Shown here piece by piece: positions 8,138 to 18,100 of a DNA stretch of 64,000 nucleotides. This DNA is from Streptomyces griseochromogenes. GTDB lineage: Bacteria > Actinomycetota > Actinomycetes > Streptomycetales > Streptomycetaceae. A model generated the notes under the pieces. It made no database searches. It had not been told where the DNA came from and saw nothing but the letters and a program-made list of their open reading frames with translations. The DNA is taken from the NCBI RefSeq assembly GCF_001542625.1, contig NZ_CP016279.1:7626001-7690000 (forward strand), read 5' to 3'. Numbering within the stretch: position 1 is the first letter of the stretch; each line of letters starts with the position of its first letter. The translations under genes and the position numbers were made by a program.

Positions 8138-9331
8138 TCATGGGGTGCTGTGTGACGCCAGTCGTTCCAGGTGGCCCGCTGCCGCGCGGGCGCCGCCGGC
8201 CGCGCGGAAGGCCGTGCGGACGCGGGCCGCGGCGGCCCGGTGGGCACGGTCGTTCAGGACGGTGTCGAGGGCCGCGCCGAGCCGGGGCGCGGTGACCCGG
8301 CCGAAGCGGACCCGCACTCCGGCGCCCGCGTCCACGACCTGCGAGGCCACCACCGGCTGGTCGTCCCGGATGGGGGCCACGACGAGCGGGACGCCGTGCC
8401 AGAGCGCCTCGCAGACGGTGTTGTGCCCGGCGTGGCAGACGACCGCGTCCATCCGCTCCAGGAGCGGGAGCTGGGGAACGGACGGCAGGATCAGCACGTC
8501 CTTGCCGAAGCGGTCCGCGGGGGCGGCCGGCAGGGTGCCGCCCGGGTCCACGAGCACCGCCTGCACCCGGTCGGCGCGTTCGCGCAGCACGGCGAGGCAC
8601 TCGGCGAGGAAGCGCTGTCCGGCGTCGGCGTTGGCGGTGCCCAGGGTCACCAGGACCTTCGCCCGGCCGGGGTCCAGCCACTCCCAGGGGAAGCCGGGTC
8701 CGGCCGGGCGGTCGGCGAGGGACGGCCCGACGTAGTGGATCCGCTGCCCCAACGGGGCCTGGGGACCGATGAGTTCGGGTGTACTGAAGACGAGAAGCAG
8801 GTGGGGCGAGTAGCGCGGGTCGGCGGCCTGGGCCGGGTCGCCGATCCGGGTGCGCAGCTCGGTGAGGCGCTCGCGCAGCCACTCGGCGACCTTGGGCAGG
8901 CCGTCGTAGGCGCCGGTGAACTCGGCCGAGGTGGTGGCGGAGGTCGCCCACGGCAGGCCGAGGCGCTCGGCCACCAGGGCGCCGGCGAAGGCCTGCTGGT
9001 CGGCGACGACCACATCGGGGCGGAACGCCTCGGCGGCCGCACGGACGCCCGGGGCCATCGCGTCGGCGAGCGGTACCAGGTACCACTCCCAAAGGAACTT
9101 CAGCGCCTCCGCACCCCGCAGATCGGGCGGCCGTACGGCACCCTCCGCGCCCGGCACCGGACCGGCGCACGCGTACACCCGCGCGTCCTGGCCCGCGAGG
9201 CGGTGCAGCAGCGCGGGATCGGCACAGACCCAGGCCACGCGGTGGCCGCGCTCGGCGAGCCGGGCGGCGACCCCGACGGCGGGGTTGATGTGCCCGACCA
9301 GCGGCGGGACGACGAACAGGAACCCGCTCAC
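8138..9331 (-). CDS. GT1-family (MGT-type) glycosyltransferase
   Basis: The 397-residue, two-Rossmann GT-B protein carries the N-terminal VVPPLVGHINPAVGVAARL segment and the C-terminal nucleotide-sugar site CHAGHNTVCEALWHGVPLVVAP...DDQP, typical of macrolide/UDP-glycosyltransferases. The catalytic-type His is in GHINP. It should glycosylate a hydroxyl on a small lipophilic acceptor in the cytoplasm. The start is GTG and overlaps the upstream hydrolase stop by four bases (GTGA), indicating coupled translation. The operon places it as the tailoring enzyme of the PKS lipid; UDP-glucose from the galU gene near 25 kb is one possible donor. Confidence 0.88.
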   Translation of the reverse strand: MSGFLFVVPPLVGHINPAVGVAARLAERGHRVAWVCADPALLHRLAGQDARVYACAGPVPGAEGAVRPPDLRGAEALKFLWEWYLVPLADAMAPGVRAAAEAFRPDVVVADQQAFAGALVAERLGLPWATSATTSAEFTGAYDGLPKVAEWLRERLTELRTRIGDPAQAADPRYSPHLLLVFSTPELIGPQAPLGQRIHYVGPSLADRPAGPGFPWEWLDPGRAKVLVTLGTANADAGQRFLAECLAVLRERADRVQAVLVDPGGTLPAAPADRFGKDVLILPSVPQLPLLERMDAVVCHAGHNTVCEALWHGVPLVVAPIRDDQPVVASQVVDAGAGVRVRFGRVTAPRLGAALDTVLNDRAHRAAAARVRTAFRAAGGARAAAGHLERLASHSTP

Positions 9332-10134
9332 CGGACCCCCGCGCCTGCCACGTCGCGGATCAGGCCGAGGATGTGGGCGCCGACGGTTCCGGCGGCCTCG
9401 ACCAGCACCGAATGCTCGTGTCCGGGCAGCACGACGGACCGGAAGTCCGTGAGCAGCGCCCGCTTCAGCGGCACCAGCTCCACCAGGTCCGAGTCGCCGC
9501 CGTACACACCGAGGACCGGGCAGCGTACGGCCCTGATCTGCTCCTCGGTCAGCACCCGGCTGGCGGGGATGTCCCGGCCGAGGGTGGTCTCGCGGGCGAG
9601 CCGGGCGGCGCCCTTGGCCAGGCGGGCGGTGTTGTGGCCGCGGTTCGCGGTGATCCAGGCGAGGGCGTCCGGCTCGTTGTGGGCGAGTTCGGCCACCACC
9701 CGGCGCAGGATGCCGCCCAGCTTGGACGCCCAGGCGGCGGTGGCGGGTTCGGACTCGATCAGGGTGAGGCCGGCCGTGCGGTCAGGGTGGCGGGCCGCGT
9801 AGCCGAAGGCGATCGTGCCGCCGTAGGAGTTGCCGACCAGGTGCACGGGTCCGGTGATCCCGAGCCGGTCGAGGACCGCCTCCAGGTCGTCGATGTTGTG
9901 GTCGAGGGTGTAGCCGTCCCGTGGGCGCTCGCTGCGGCCGTGCCCGCGCAGGTCGTACATGACGACGTCGAGGCCGGCCGCCGCGAAGGCCGGGGCGACG
10001 GTGAAGTAGTAGCTGGCCAGGCTGTCGGTGAGCAGCCCGTGCACGAGGACGACCGTGGCGTCGGGGGTGCGGCCGTCCGGTGGGCCCATGCGCTGGACGT
10101 GCAGCCGGATTCCGGCGGCGTCGATCATCGCCAT
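9328..10134 (-). CDS. Alpha/beta-hydrolase, possible chain-releasing enzyme
   Basis: The 268-residue alpha/beta-hydrolase has the nucleophile elbow GNSYGG near residue 103, an acidic residue in YGGDSD near 220 and His in GHEHS near 245; the oxyanion motif VHGLLTDS lies near residue 32. It begins three bases after the ACP stop and its end overlaps the glycosyltransferase. The synthase has no thioesterase domain, so this enzyme is a good candidate for releasing the acyl chain from the ACP, or it may edit or hydrolyse the glycolipid. The role is inferred from position; the fold is clear. Confidence 0.8.
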   Translation of the reverse strand: MAMIDAAGIRLHVQRMGPPDGRTPDATVVLVHGLLTDSLASYYFTVAPAFAAAGLDVVMYDLRGHGRSERPRDGYTLDHNIDDLEAVLDRLGITGPVHLVGNSYGGTIAFGYAARHPDRTAGLTLIESEPATAAWASKLGGILRRVVAELAHNEPDALAWITANRGHNTARLAKGAARLARETTLGRDIPASRVLTEEQIRAVRCPVLGVYGGDSDLVELVPLKRALLTDFRSVVLPGHEHSVLVEAAGTVGAHILGLIRDVAGAGVR

Positions 10135-10137
10135 GGC

Positions 10138-10458
10138 TCAGCCCGCCTCCGTGGCCTTCAGGCTCCACACCACGTACTCGACGAGCCGGCCCACGGTCAG
10201 CTCGATGATCTCGTCGAACTCCATGCCGGCCAGGAACTCGGCGAGGTTGACCCGCCGTCCGTACCGCTCCTCCAGCAGACCCGCGAGGGTGACGAGGTCG
10301 ATGCTCTCCAGTTCCAGATCGCGGTTGAAGGTGGTGGACATGCCGATCACCACGTCGTCCTCGCCGTACTCCGCGAGGAGCGTGCGGAGCATGCCGGTGA
10401 TCTCGGCGAGCACCGTGTCCGTGGTGGGCTGCGCCGGGACCGGCGGGGTGGGGTTCAT
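10138..10458 (-). CDS. Free-standing acyl carrier protein
   Basis: The 106-residue acidic protein has the phosphopantetheine attachment motif LELESIDLVTL, Ser near residue 53, in a PP-binding fold. It follows a proline-rich N-terminal tail. Its ATG overlaps the stop of the KS-AT-DH-PPTase gene by four bases, so the two are translationally coupled; the C-terminal PPTase domain of that protein could activate it. It probably carries the growing chain or a starter/finished acyl unit in the lipid pathway. Its sequence differs clearly from the SIDSIKRAEI carrier domain inside the larger synthase subunit, suggesting a different partner. Confidence 0.9.
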   Translation of the reverse strand: MNPTPPVPAQPTTDTVLAEITGMLRTLLAEYGEDDVVIGMSTTFNRDLELESIDLVTLAGLLEERYGRRVNLAEFLAGMEFDEIIELTVGRLVEYVVWSLKATEAG

Positions 10459-13400
10459 CGGGTGTACTCCTCGGCTGCTCGGTCGTCTTGTCCGTGGCCC
10501 TGTCCGTCGTCCGGTCCCTCGCCGGGCTCGTATCCCGTCGTCCAGGCCACCACGTAGGCGCGTTGCCGCAGGGTGGGCGGGTTGCTCGCGGGTGCGCAGC
10601 GCACGGTGTACGCGCGTTCCAGCCGCCCGGAGACCACCAGCCGGCCCCCGTCCGGAGCGGCCTCCCGCACGGCGAAGTCCCTGGGGCGGCCGCCGAATCC
10701 GACGCCCTCGGCCTTGGCGACGGCTTCCTTGGCCGCCCAGAAGCGGGTGAACCACAGGGCCTCGTCGTCCGGGCCGTCGGCGCGAAGCGTGCGCAGAAGG
10801 CGCAGTTCGTCCGTGCCGAGCGCGGTGGTGAGGGTCGCGGGGTCGCGTGCGGTGACCTCCTCGATGTCGATGCCGGGCCCGGGACCGGGGCGGTGCGGCC
10901 GTACGATCGCCACGCCCGCCTCGGCCCGGTGGGCGAGGGACACGTCCAGCGGGGGCAGGGTGCGGCCGTGCACGCCGGTGACGTACGGGCGGCCGAGTTC
11001 GTCGTTGTGCACCCGGATCTCCGCCGGGAAGACGGGACCCTCTCCGTGCTGCCAGAGCCACTGCCGTACCGCGTCCTTGACCGCGATCCGGCCGAGCAGC
11101 CACTGCCGGCGGCCCCGCGGCGGGCGTTCGGTGTACTGGGTGCGCTCCGCGCCGCCGAGCGCGTTGCGCATGATCAGCTCGCGCGAGGCGAGGTCCGGCC
11201 ACCGCTCGTGCACCAGCGCCCAGCCGCCGGGCCGCGCCTCGGAGAGGGTGTGGCGCTCGGGGAAGCGTTCGACGGGCCTGGTCCGCGGGTCGTTGTCGAA
11301 GCGGCGGTCCTGCCAGCCGCCGAGCACGGCCCACACCCGGCCGTCGACGGACAGCTCCGCGTCCGCCTCCAGGACCGTGTCGGTGAGCGAGGTGATCCGC
11401 AGCAGACAGCCGACCCTCGTCCCGGGCACCGGGTGGGGCCCGTGGAACCGCATGTGCCGCATCTGCACCGGGAAGACGACGGTCCGCTCGGTGCGGGTCG
11501 CCATGATCCAGTAGCCGAGGAGCTGGCCCACGTTGTCGAGCAGGGCTCCGGGCGCCCCGGGCGCGGTGATCACTCCGCGGATGTGCCGGTCGCCGATCGC
11601 GGTCAGCTCGGTGAGGCCCTGGAACGCCGGGCCGTGGAACATCCACCGCTCGCGGTAGATCTGGGCGGCGGTGTGCTCGGGGGCGCGTTCGGGGGTGTCG
11701 GGCAGGGGGATCGGCGGGGGCGGTGCGGGGTGGTGCGGGGCGAGTTCGACCACGGCGCGGGCCGTGGGACCGAAGGTGACGGCGACGCGGTCCGGGCGGC
11801 CGGGCTCGGGGGTGACGGTGACCGGCACGTCGAGCGGGGGTGTGGCGGTGAGCCACCGGTCGAACCGGGCTCCGTGCACGGCGACCGCCCGCAGCCCGGG
11901 GGCCGCCTCCTCCGCCGCGTCCATCATGTGCCGCACCAGTGTGGTGGCGGGGACGACCGGCCACCGGTCCTCCACGTCGGGCCAGCCGGGGCGCTGCGGG
12001 AAGAAGCAGTGGTCCAGGAGGTGGGGCATGGTGTCGGGCGACACCCGCACGGTTGTCGTGGTGGTGGCGGGGGGTCGAGTGGCCGTCGCGGGGGGCGGGG
12101 CGACGGGGGTGGGCGCGGGTGCCTGGCGTACGGCCGCCGATGCGGCGGTTCGGCGGTCGCTCGCCGCGATCAGCTCGGCCGCGGTGTCCGCGGTGTCCCG
12201 CAGCAGGGCGGTCAGCTCGGCGGCGGCCGGGAACCGGGTGACGAGGTCGTCCAGGGGGGACGCGCCGGGGCGGGACGGTGGCGAGGGGTGCGCCGCCGGC
12301 CGGCTCGGGCGGAGCTCCGACCGCAGTGCGTCCAGGGCCGGCCCGGCCAGGGAGACCAGGGCGCCGTCCAGGTCGAGGCGGACGGCGGGGCGGGCCGGTG
12401 CCCCGGCCCCGGCTGCCGGAGCGAGCGTCTCGGCCCGGCCCGCCGCATCGACCGGCCGGGCGGGTGCCGGCGCCGGCGCCACCCGCGCCCCGGCCGTCCA
12501 CAACGCCGTTGCCACACGCCGGAGTTGGGACATCCCGGAGCGGTGGGGCGAGTTGGCGGCGACGGTGAGGTGGTCGCGTTCGGCGAGGGTGTCGGTGATG
12601 AGGGAGGCCAGCTGGCCGGCACCGGTCTGGACGAAGGCGCGGTGGCCCGCCGAGTACAGGGCCTCGATCAGCTCGCGGAAGCGCACGGGCTCCAGCAGGT
12701 GCCGTACGAACAGTTCGCGTACCGCCGCCTCCTGGCCCGGGAAGGGCGCGGCGGTCGTCCCGGACCACACCGGGACGGTCGGCGGGTGGAGCCGGAAACG
12801 CTCCGCGGCCTCCTTGATGGGCGCCAGGTACGGCTCCAGCATCGGCGTGTGGAAGCCGGACCGGAAGGGCAGCACCTGGCACAGCACGCCCTCGGCGCGG
12901 AAGGTCCGGACGAAGTCCCGGACCGCCGCGTCGGGCCCGCACACCATCGACTGGCGGGGCGCGTTGTCGTGGGACAGCACGATCCCGGAGCCCTTCCACG
13001 CCTCGGCGAGAGCGCCGCGGACGCGGTCGGCCGAGGCGCCCACCGCGGCGAAGGCGAGGCCCGGCACGGTCAGCGCGTCCGGGTCGAACTCGGCCATGAA
13101 CGCGTCCACTTCGGCGCCCGAGTACAGGCCGGCCGCCACCATGGCCGTCCACTCGCCGACGCTGTGCCCGGCGACCGCGTCGGGTACGACCCCCATGCGG
13201 CGCAGCGCGGCGTCCAGCAGCCGGCCCACGCCGACGACGGAGAAGCCGTGCCGTCCGATGTCGCCGACCTGGACGTCCGCGCCGGTGCCGGTGAGCGGGG
13301 TCAGGCCGAAGTACGCGGCGATGTCGTCGGCGCGGGGCGCGAAGTCGCTCTCCAGGCCGGGGAAGACGAAGGCCAGCCCGCCGCCCGCGGGCCCGAGCAG

Positions 13401-15104
13401 AGGGGTGGGCCGGAACCAGAGGTCGCTGCGGCCCTGCCAGGCCCGGCCCTTGCCGGTCACCCGCCGGGCCAGCGCGAGCCGCTTGGCGGTGGGGTCGACG
13501 ATGCCGAGGCGTACGGGGCCTGCGTCGGGGTGCGGCCGGGCGGGGTCGAGGCCGGCGGCGAGCACGGCCGAGTCGCCGGTGTCGAGGAGGGCGGAGAGCC
13601 GGTCGATGCCGTCGGTCGCGAGCAGCAGGACGCGTTCGGGCTCGGCCACCACGGTCCGGGCCCGTCCGGACCTCGGTCGCGGGCCCGGCGCCTCCTCCAG
13701 CACCACATGGGCGTTGATCCCGCCGAACCCGAAGGCGTTCACGGCGGCCCGCCGGACCGGCTGCCGCGGCCCGGTCTCCCAGGGGCGGGCCTGATCCAGA
13801 GTGCGGAAGCGGGTGGCCGCGAGGGCGGGGTGGGGATCGTCGCAGTGCAGGGTGGGCAGCAGGGTGCCGTGGTGCAGGGCGAGGACGGCCTTGACCAGGC
13901 CGGCGACCCCGGCGGCCGGCATGGTGTGCCCGATCATCGACTTCACCGAACCGAGGACGGGCCGCTCGTCTCCGTAGGCCGTGCCCGGCCCGAACACCTC
14001 GGTCAGCGTGGCGAGTTCGGCCTCGTCCCCGGCCGGGGTGGCGGTGCCGTGCGCCTCCAGCAGGCCGATCGAGTGCGGCGCGGCCGGGTCGAGGCCCGCC
14101 GCCTGCCAGGCCTGGCGCACGGCTCGGGTCTGGCCGCCGGGGTCGGGGGTGACCAGACCGGCGGTACGGCCGTCGCTGGCCACGCCGGTCCCGCGGATCA
14201 CCGCGTACACGCGGTCCGAGTCGCGTTCGGCGTCCGCGAGCCGTTTGAGGACGACGACGCCGGTGCCCTCCCCGATGAGGAGGCCGTCGGCATCGCGGTG
14301 GAAGGGGCGGCTGCGCTGGGTCGGGGACAGGGCGCGCAGCTGGGAGAAGACGCTCCACAGGGTGATGTCGTGGCAGTGGTGCACTCCCCCGGCCAGCATC
14401 ATGTCGCAGCGTCCGGTGGTGAGTTCGGTGACCGCCTGGTCGACGGCGACCAGCGAGGAGGCGCAGGCCGCGTCCACGGTGTAGGCGGGGCCGCGCAGAT
14501 CGAGCCGGTTGGCTATGCGGGAGGCGGCGAGGTTGGGGACGAGCCCGATCGCGGACTCCGGGCTGTCCGGGCCGAGCCGCTCGGTGAACGCCGCCCGCAC
14601 CCGCTCCAGTTGCGCGGACGACAGCTCGGGCAGCAACTCGCCGAGGGTGCGAACGAGTTGCCCGGCCGTCCGCACCCGCTGGTCGAGCCGGACCAGGCCG
14701 GGGGTGAGATAGCCGCCGCGGCCCAGGGCCACGCCGATCCGGTGCCGCTCGGGCAGCCGGCCCTCGCCGCCCGCGTCGGCGAGGGCGGTGGCGGCCACGT
14801 CGAGGGCGATCAGCTGGTCGGGCTCGGTGCCGGGCACGGAGGCGGGCATGATGCCGTACCGGGTCACCTCCACCTCGGCCAGGCCGTCCACGAATCCGCC
14901 CCGCCGGCAGTAGATCCGGTCGGCCCGGGCGGGCCCGGCCGCCGGGTCCGGGCGGTAGTAGCCGGCGTCCCAGCGGCCCTCGGGGACGTCCCCGATCGCG
15001 TCCACGCCGTCGCGCAGATTGCGCCAGTAGGCGTCGAGACCGGCGGCACCGGGCAGCAGCACCGCCATCCCGACGACGGCGACGGCTGTCTGACGTTGCG
15101 TCAT
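10455..15104 (-). CDS. Iterative type I PKS subunit: KS-AT-DH-PPTase
   Basis: The 1549-residue enzyme contains, in order: a ketosynthase (about 7-470; Cys214, His352, His393 all present), an acyltransferase (about 575-870; GHSVGE with Ser648 and SGFHTP with His752), an Ala/Pro linker, a dehydratase of the double hot-dog type (about 1018-1290; His1032, FHGPAFQ near 1157, Asp1190 in DNVGQ), and a Sfp-type phosphopantetheinyl transferase (about 1300-1520; GIDIEEV at 1411 and WAAKEAVAK at 1456). Such PfaC-like KS/DH proteins act with a KS-AT-ACP-KR partner in secondary lipid synthases. There is no ACP inside; the free ACP follows. It begins one base after its partner ends. The built-in PPTase suggests that the system activates its own carriers. 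Confidence 0.9.
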   Translation of the reverse strand: MTQRQTAVAVVGMAVLLPGAAGLDAYWRNLRDGVDAIGDVPEGRWDAGYYRPDPAAGPARADRIYCRRGGFVDGLAEVEVTRYGIMPASVPGTEPDQLIALDVAATALADAGGEGRLPERHRIGVALGRGGYLTPGLVRLDQRVRTAGQLVRTLGELLPELSSAQLERVRAAFTERLGPDSPESAIGLVPNLAASRIANRLDLRGPAYTVDAACASSLVAVDQAVTELTTGRCDMMLAGGVHHCHDITLWSVFSQLRALSPTQRSRPFHRDADGLLIGEGTGVVVLKRLADAERDSDRVYAVIRGTGVASDGRTAGLVTPDPGGQTRAVRQAWQAAGLDPAAPHSIGLLEAHGTATPAGDEAELATLTEVFGPGTAYGDERPVLGSVKSMIGHTMPAAGVAGLVKAVLALHHGTLLPTLHCDDPHPALAATRFRTLDQARPWETGPRQPVRRAAVNAFGFGGINAHVVLEEAPGPRPRSGRARTVVAEPERVLLLATDGIDRLSALLDTGDSAVLAAGLDPARPHPDAGPVRLGIVDPTAKRLALARRVTGKGRAWQGRSDLWFRPTPLLGPAGGGLAFVFPGLESDFAPRADDIAAYFGLTPLTGTGADVQVGDIGRHGFSVVGVGRLLDAALRRMGVVPDAVAGHSVGEWTAMVAAGLYSGAEVDAFMAEFDPDALTVPGLAFAAVGASADRVRGALAEAWKGSGIVLSHDNAPRQSMVCGPDAAVRDFVRTFRAEGVLCQVLPFRSGFHTPMLEPYLAPIKEAAERFRLHPPTVPVWSGTTAAPFPGQEAAVRELFVRHLLEPVRFRELIEALYSAGHRAFVQTGAGQLASLITDTLAERDHLTVAANSPHRSGMSQLRRVATALWTAGARVAPAPAPARPVDAAGRAETLAPAAGAGAPARPAVRLDLDGALVSLAGPALDALRSELRPSRPAAHPSPPSRPGASPLDDLVTRFPAAAELTALLRDTADTAAELIAASDRRTAASAAVRQAPAPTPVAPPPATATRPPATTTTTVRVSPDTMPHLLDHCFFPQRPGWPDVEDRWPVVPATTLVRHMMDAAEEAAPGLRAVAVHGARFDRWLTATPPLDVPVTVTPEPGRPDRVAVTFGPTARAVVELAPHHPAPPPPIPLPDTPERAPEHTAAQIYRERWMFHGPAFQGLTELTAIGDRHIRGVITAPGAPGALLDNVGQLLGYWIMATRTERTVVFPVQMRHMRFHGPHPVPGTRVGCLLRITSLTDTVLEADAELSVDGRVWAVLGGWQDRRFDNDPRTRPVERFPERHTLSEARPGGWALVHERWPDLASRELIMRNALGGAERTQYTERPPRGRRQWLLGRIAVKDAVRQWLWQHGEGPVFPAEIRVHNDELGRPYVTGVHGRTLPPLDVSLAHRAEAGVAIVRPHRPGPGPGIDIEEVTARDPATLTTALGTDELRLLRTLRADGPDDEALWFTRFWAAKEAVAKAEGVGFGGRPRDFAVREAAPDGGRLVVSGRLERAYTVRCAPASNPPTLRQRAYVVAWTTGYEPGEGPDDGQGHGQDDRAAEEYTR

Positions 15105-15105
15105 C

Positions 15106-18100
15106 TCACCAGCCCGAGGCGGTGTAGACGACCGCGCGGGCCGAGGGGTCGCCCCAGGCCAGCTCCCGGAGCAGGGCCGCGGTGCCCTCGTCCGGGTCGA
15201 TCAGCTTCACCCCGCGCCGGGCGTACTCCCGGCCGAGTTCCTCACCGACCATGCCGTTGTGGCTGCCGGTCGGCGCCCAGGGACCCCAGTGGACGGTGAG
15301 CGCGCGATGGCCCGTGCGGTCGGCCCAGTCGGCACCGAGGAGCTCCAGGGCGTCGTTCGCGGCGGCGTAGTCGGCCTGGCCGCGGTTGCCGAGGACGGCG
15401 GCGATGCTGCCGAACAGCACGGTGAACGCCGGTCCGCGCGGGAGGTCCTCCAGAGCGGCGAGCAGGGCGGCGGCCCCGGCGGTCTTCGTCCCGTACACGC
15501 GCCGGAAGGACTCGGTGCTCTTCTCGGCGATCAGCCGGTCCTCGATCACCCCGGCGGCGAAGACGACTCCGTCGAGCCTGCCCTGTTCGGCGTGGATCTC
15601 CTTGACCGCCTGCAGTGCGGCGTCCCGCTCGCGGAAGTCCACCGAACGGTAGCGGGCCTCGCTGCCGAGGGCGGTGAGTTCGGCGAGGGTACCGGTGATC
15701 TCCCGCTGGGCGAGGATCAGCTCGGCCGCCCGGTTGAGTTCCGCCGGTTTCAGCGTGCCGTCGGCGGCGAGGGCGGCGCGCAGTTCGACGGCGGTGCGGG
15801 CGGCGGCGGTGTGCGCGGGTTCGGGCGCGGTGGGGGCGGGGGTGCGGCCGAGCAGTTCGATACGGCAGCGGCTCGCGGAGGCCAGCGCGGTCGCGAACCT
15901 CGCGGTGATGCCCCGGGCGCCGCCGACCAGCAGCACCACGGAGTCCCGGTCGAGGCCCAGCGCGGCGGCCTCGGCGGCGCCGTCCCCGGCGGGGCCCGCT
16001 CCGGTGCTGCCGAGCGGCCCGAGGGGCGCGGGCACCAGCTCGAACCCGTGCCGTACGCCGGCGGCCGTGCGCAGCACAACGGGGGCCGGCTCCGGGGTGA
16101 GCAGTTCGGCGAGCACGACGTCGGCGACGGCCGCCGGAGCGGTGACGGGGACGGTGACGATCCGGGCGAGGGTGTCGGGGTACTCCCGGGCGACGCTGCG
16201 GAAGAAGCCGTGGAGGCCGGCCGACCGCGGCGCCTCGCCGCCGTCGGCCGGACGGACGGCCAGCAGACTGCGCGGGGCGCACGCCAGGGCCGCCCGCAGC
16301 ACCGGGAAGACCTCGGGCAGCACCGGCGGCTCGGAGCCGTCGAGCGCGCCCAGGTGGAGGACGCCGTCGACCGTGCCGTCGGCCTCGCCGAGCAGGTGGT
16401 CGTGGCCGGCGGTCACCGCCTCGGCGCCGTGGGCGGTGAGCCGGGCGGCGACCTCGGCCGCGGTGCCCGAGCCGTCACCGAGGAGGACGAAGCGCAGACC
16501 GGACAGGACGGATGCGGGGTCCGCCGCGGTCTGTGCGTGCGGGAGGGGCACCGGGCGCAGCTCACAGCGCTCGGGGGCCTCGCCGACGGCCGGGGAGGCC
16601 GGCGCCGCGGGCACAGCCGGTGTCGCCGGTCGTTCCTCGGCCTCCCGGCCGTCGCCCCGCGCCGTTCCGTCGCCGCCGGTCCGTGCCGTCAGCCAGTCCG
16701 TCACGGCTGCGGCCGTACGTGCCTTGGTGAGTTCCTCCAGTTCCGCGTCGTCCAGGAGCTCCGCCCCGCCGGCGATCCCCAGGCGTCTGGCGAGTTCGCC
16801 CGCTATCTCGGCCCGTTTGATCGAGTCGATGCTCAGGTCGGCTTCCAGGTCGAGGTCGGGCTCGATCATGTCGACGGGGTAGCCGGTGCGCTCGCTGATG
16901 ATCTCCAGGACGGCGCGTGCGACGTCCTGGCCGGATGCGGCCGGCTCGGGCGACGACGGCTCCGGCCGGTCGAGCGGGCCGGGCTCGGGCGGGATCGCCG
17001 CGGCGACGGCGGGCCGGCCCGGTTCGGGGAGCGCGACCTGCGGGAGGGCGGCGGGAGCGGCGGGTGCCGGCGGGGTCGCTCCGGGTGCCGCGCCGAAGTA
17101 GGTGAGCAGCACATCGCGCTGGGCGGCGATCATCTCCCGGCTGGTGCGCAGGTATTCGGAGATCAGCGCGTCCCGGCCGACCGGTTCGCCGTACGGCGGG
17201 TTCGTCGTCACTGTCGCCTCCACGACTCGTCGGGCCGGTGCGAGGGCACCGGGCAGAAGTGCTCCGTCGGCGGTGCGGACGAGGTGCCCGTCGACCGTCC
17301 AGCCGGGTCGCCGCGGCACCGGTGTCCGGATCGCGTCGACGGCGTCGCGGCCCCGGAAGAGCCAGGCGGTGCGCACCGCGAGCCCGGCGACGGCCAGCCG
17401 GGCGAGTGCGTCGAGCCAGCCGGCCAGACCACTGTCGGCGCGGGGCTCGCAGGCGACGGTGCGGTGCGGGCGGTCGCCGAGGATCTGGCCGACGAGCCGG
17501 GTCAGGACCCGGCCGGGCCCGGCCTCGACGAAGATCCGCGCTCCCGCCTCGTACATCGCCTCGATCTGGTCGGCGAAGGCGACCGGCGCGCCGATCTGGG
17601 CGGCGAGTTCCGCGCGGACGGCCTCGGCGTCCAGGGGGTACGGCGCGGCCGTGCGGTTGGCCCAGACGGGGAACTCGGGAGCTCGTACCGCCTTGTCCGC
17701 GAGGACCTTGGCGAACCGGTCCCCCGCGGCGGCCACCACCGGGCTGTGGAAGGCGCAGGCGACGGGGATGCTCCGCGCCGCGAGACCGGCCTCGCGCAAC
17801 AGCCGTACGGCGGCCTCGACGTCCGCCGTGGGGCCCGAGATCACCGACTGTTCGGGCGAGTTGCGATTGGCCACGACGACCGTTGCGGGTGTCCGGGCGG
17901 CGCGCAGGGCCCGCTCGACGTCCTCGGCCGGGGCTCCGACGGCTGCCATGGTGCCGGGGGCGTCGCCCGCGGCCGCCAGGATGGCGCTCGCGCGCTCGGT
18001 GCTCAGCTCCAGGAGGGTCTGCGGGTCGAGGGCTCCGGCCGCGCCCAGGGCGACCAGTTCCCCGTAGCTGTGTCCGGCCGCGAGGTCCGGGTGGACACCG

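Noticed and set aside
10488..15299. Very long plus-strand open frame antisense to the PKS genes
   Set aside because: It is a shadow of G+C-rich coding on the other strand: low-complexity Gly/Arg/Val sequence with no domain.
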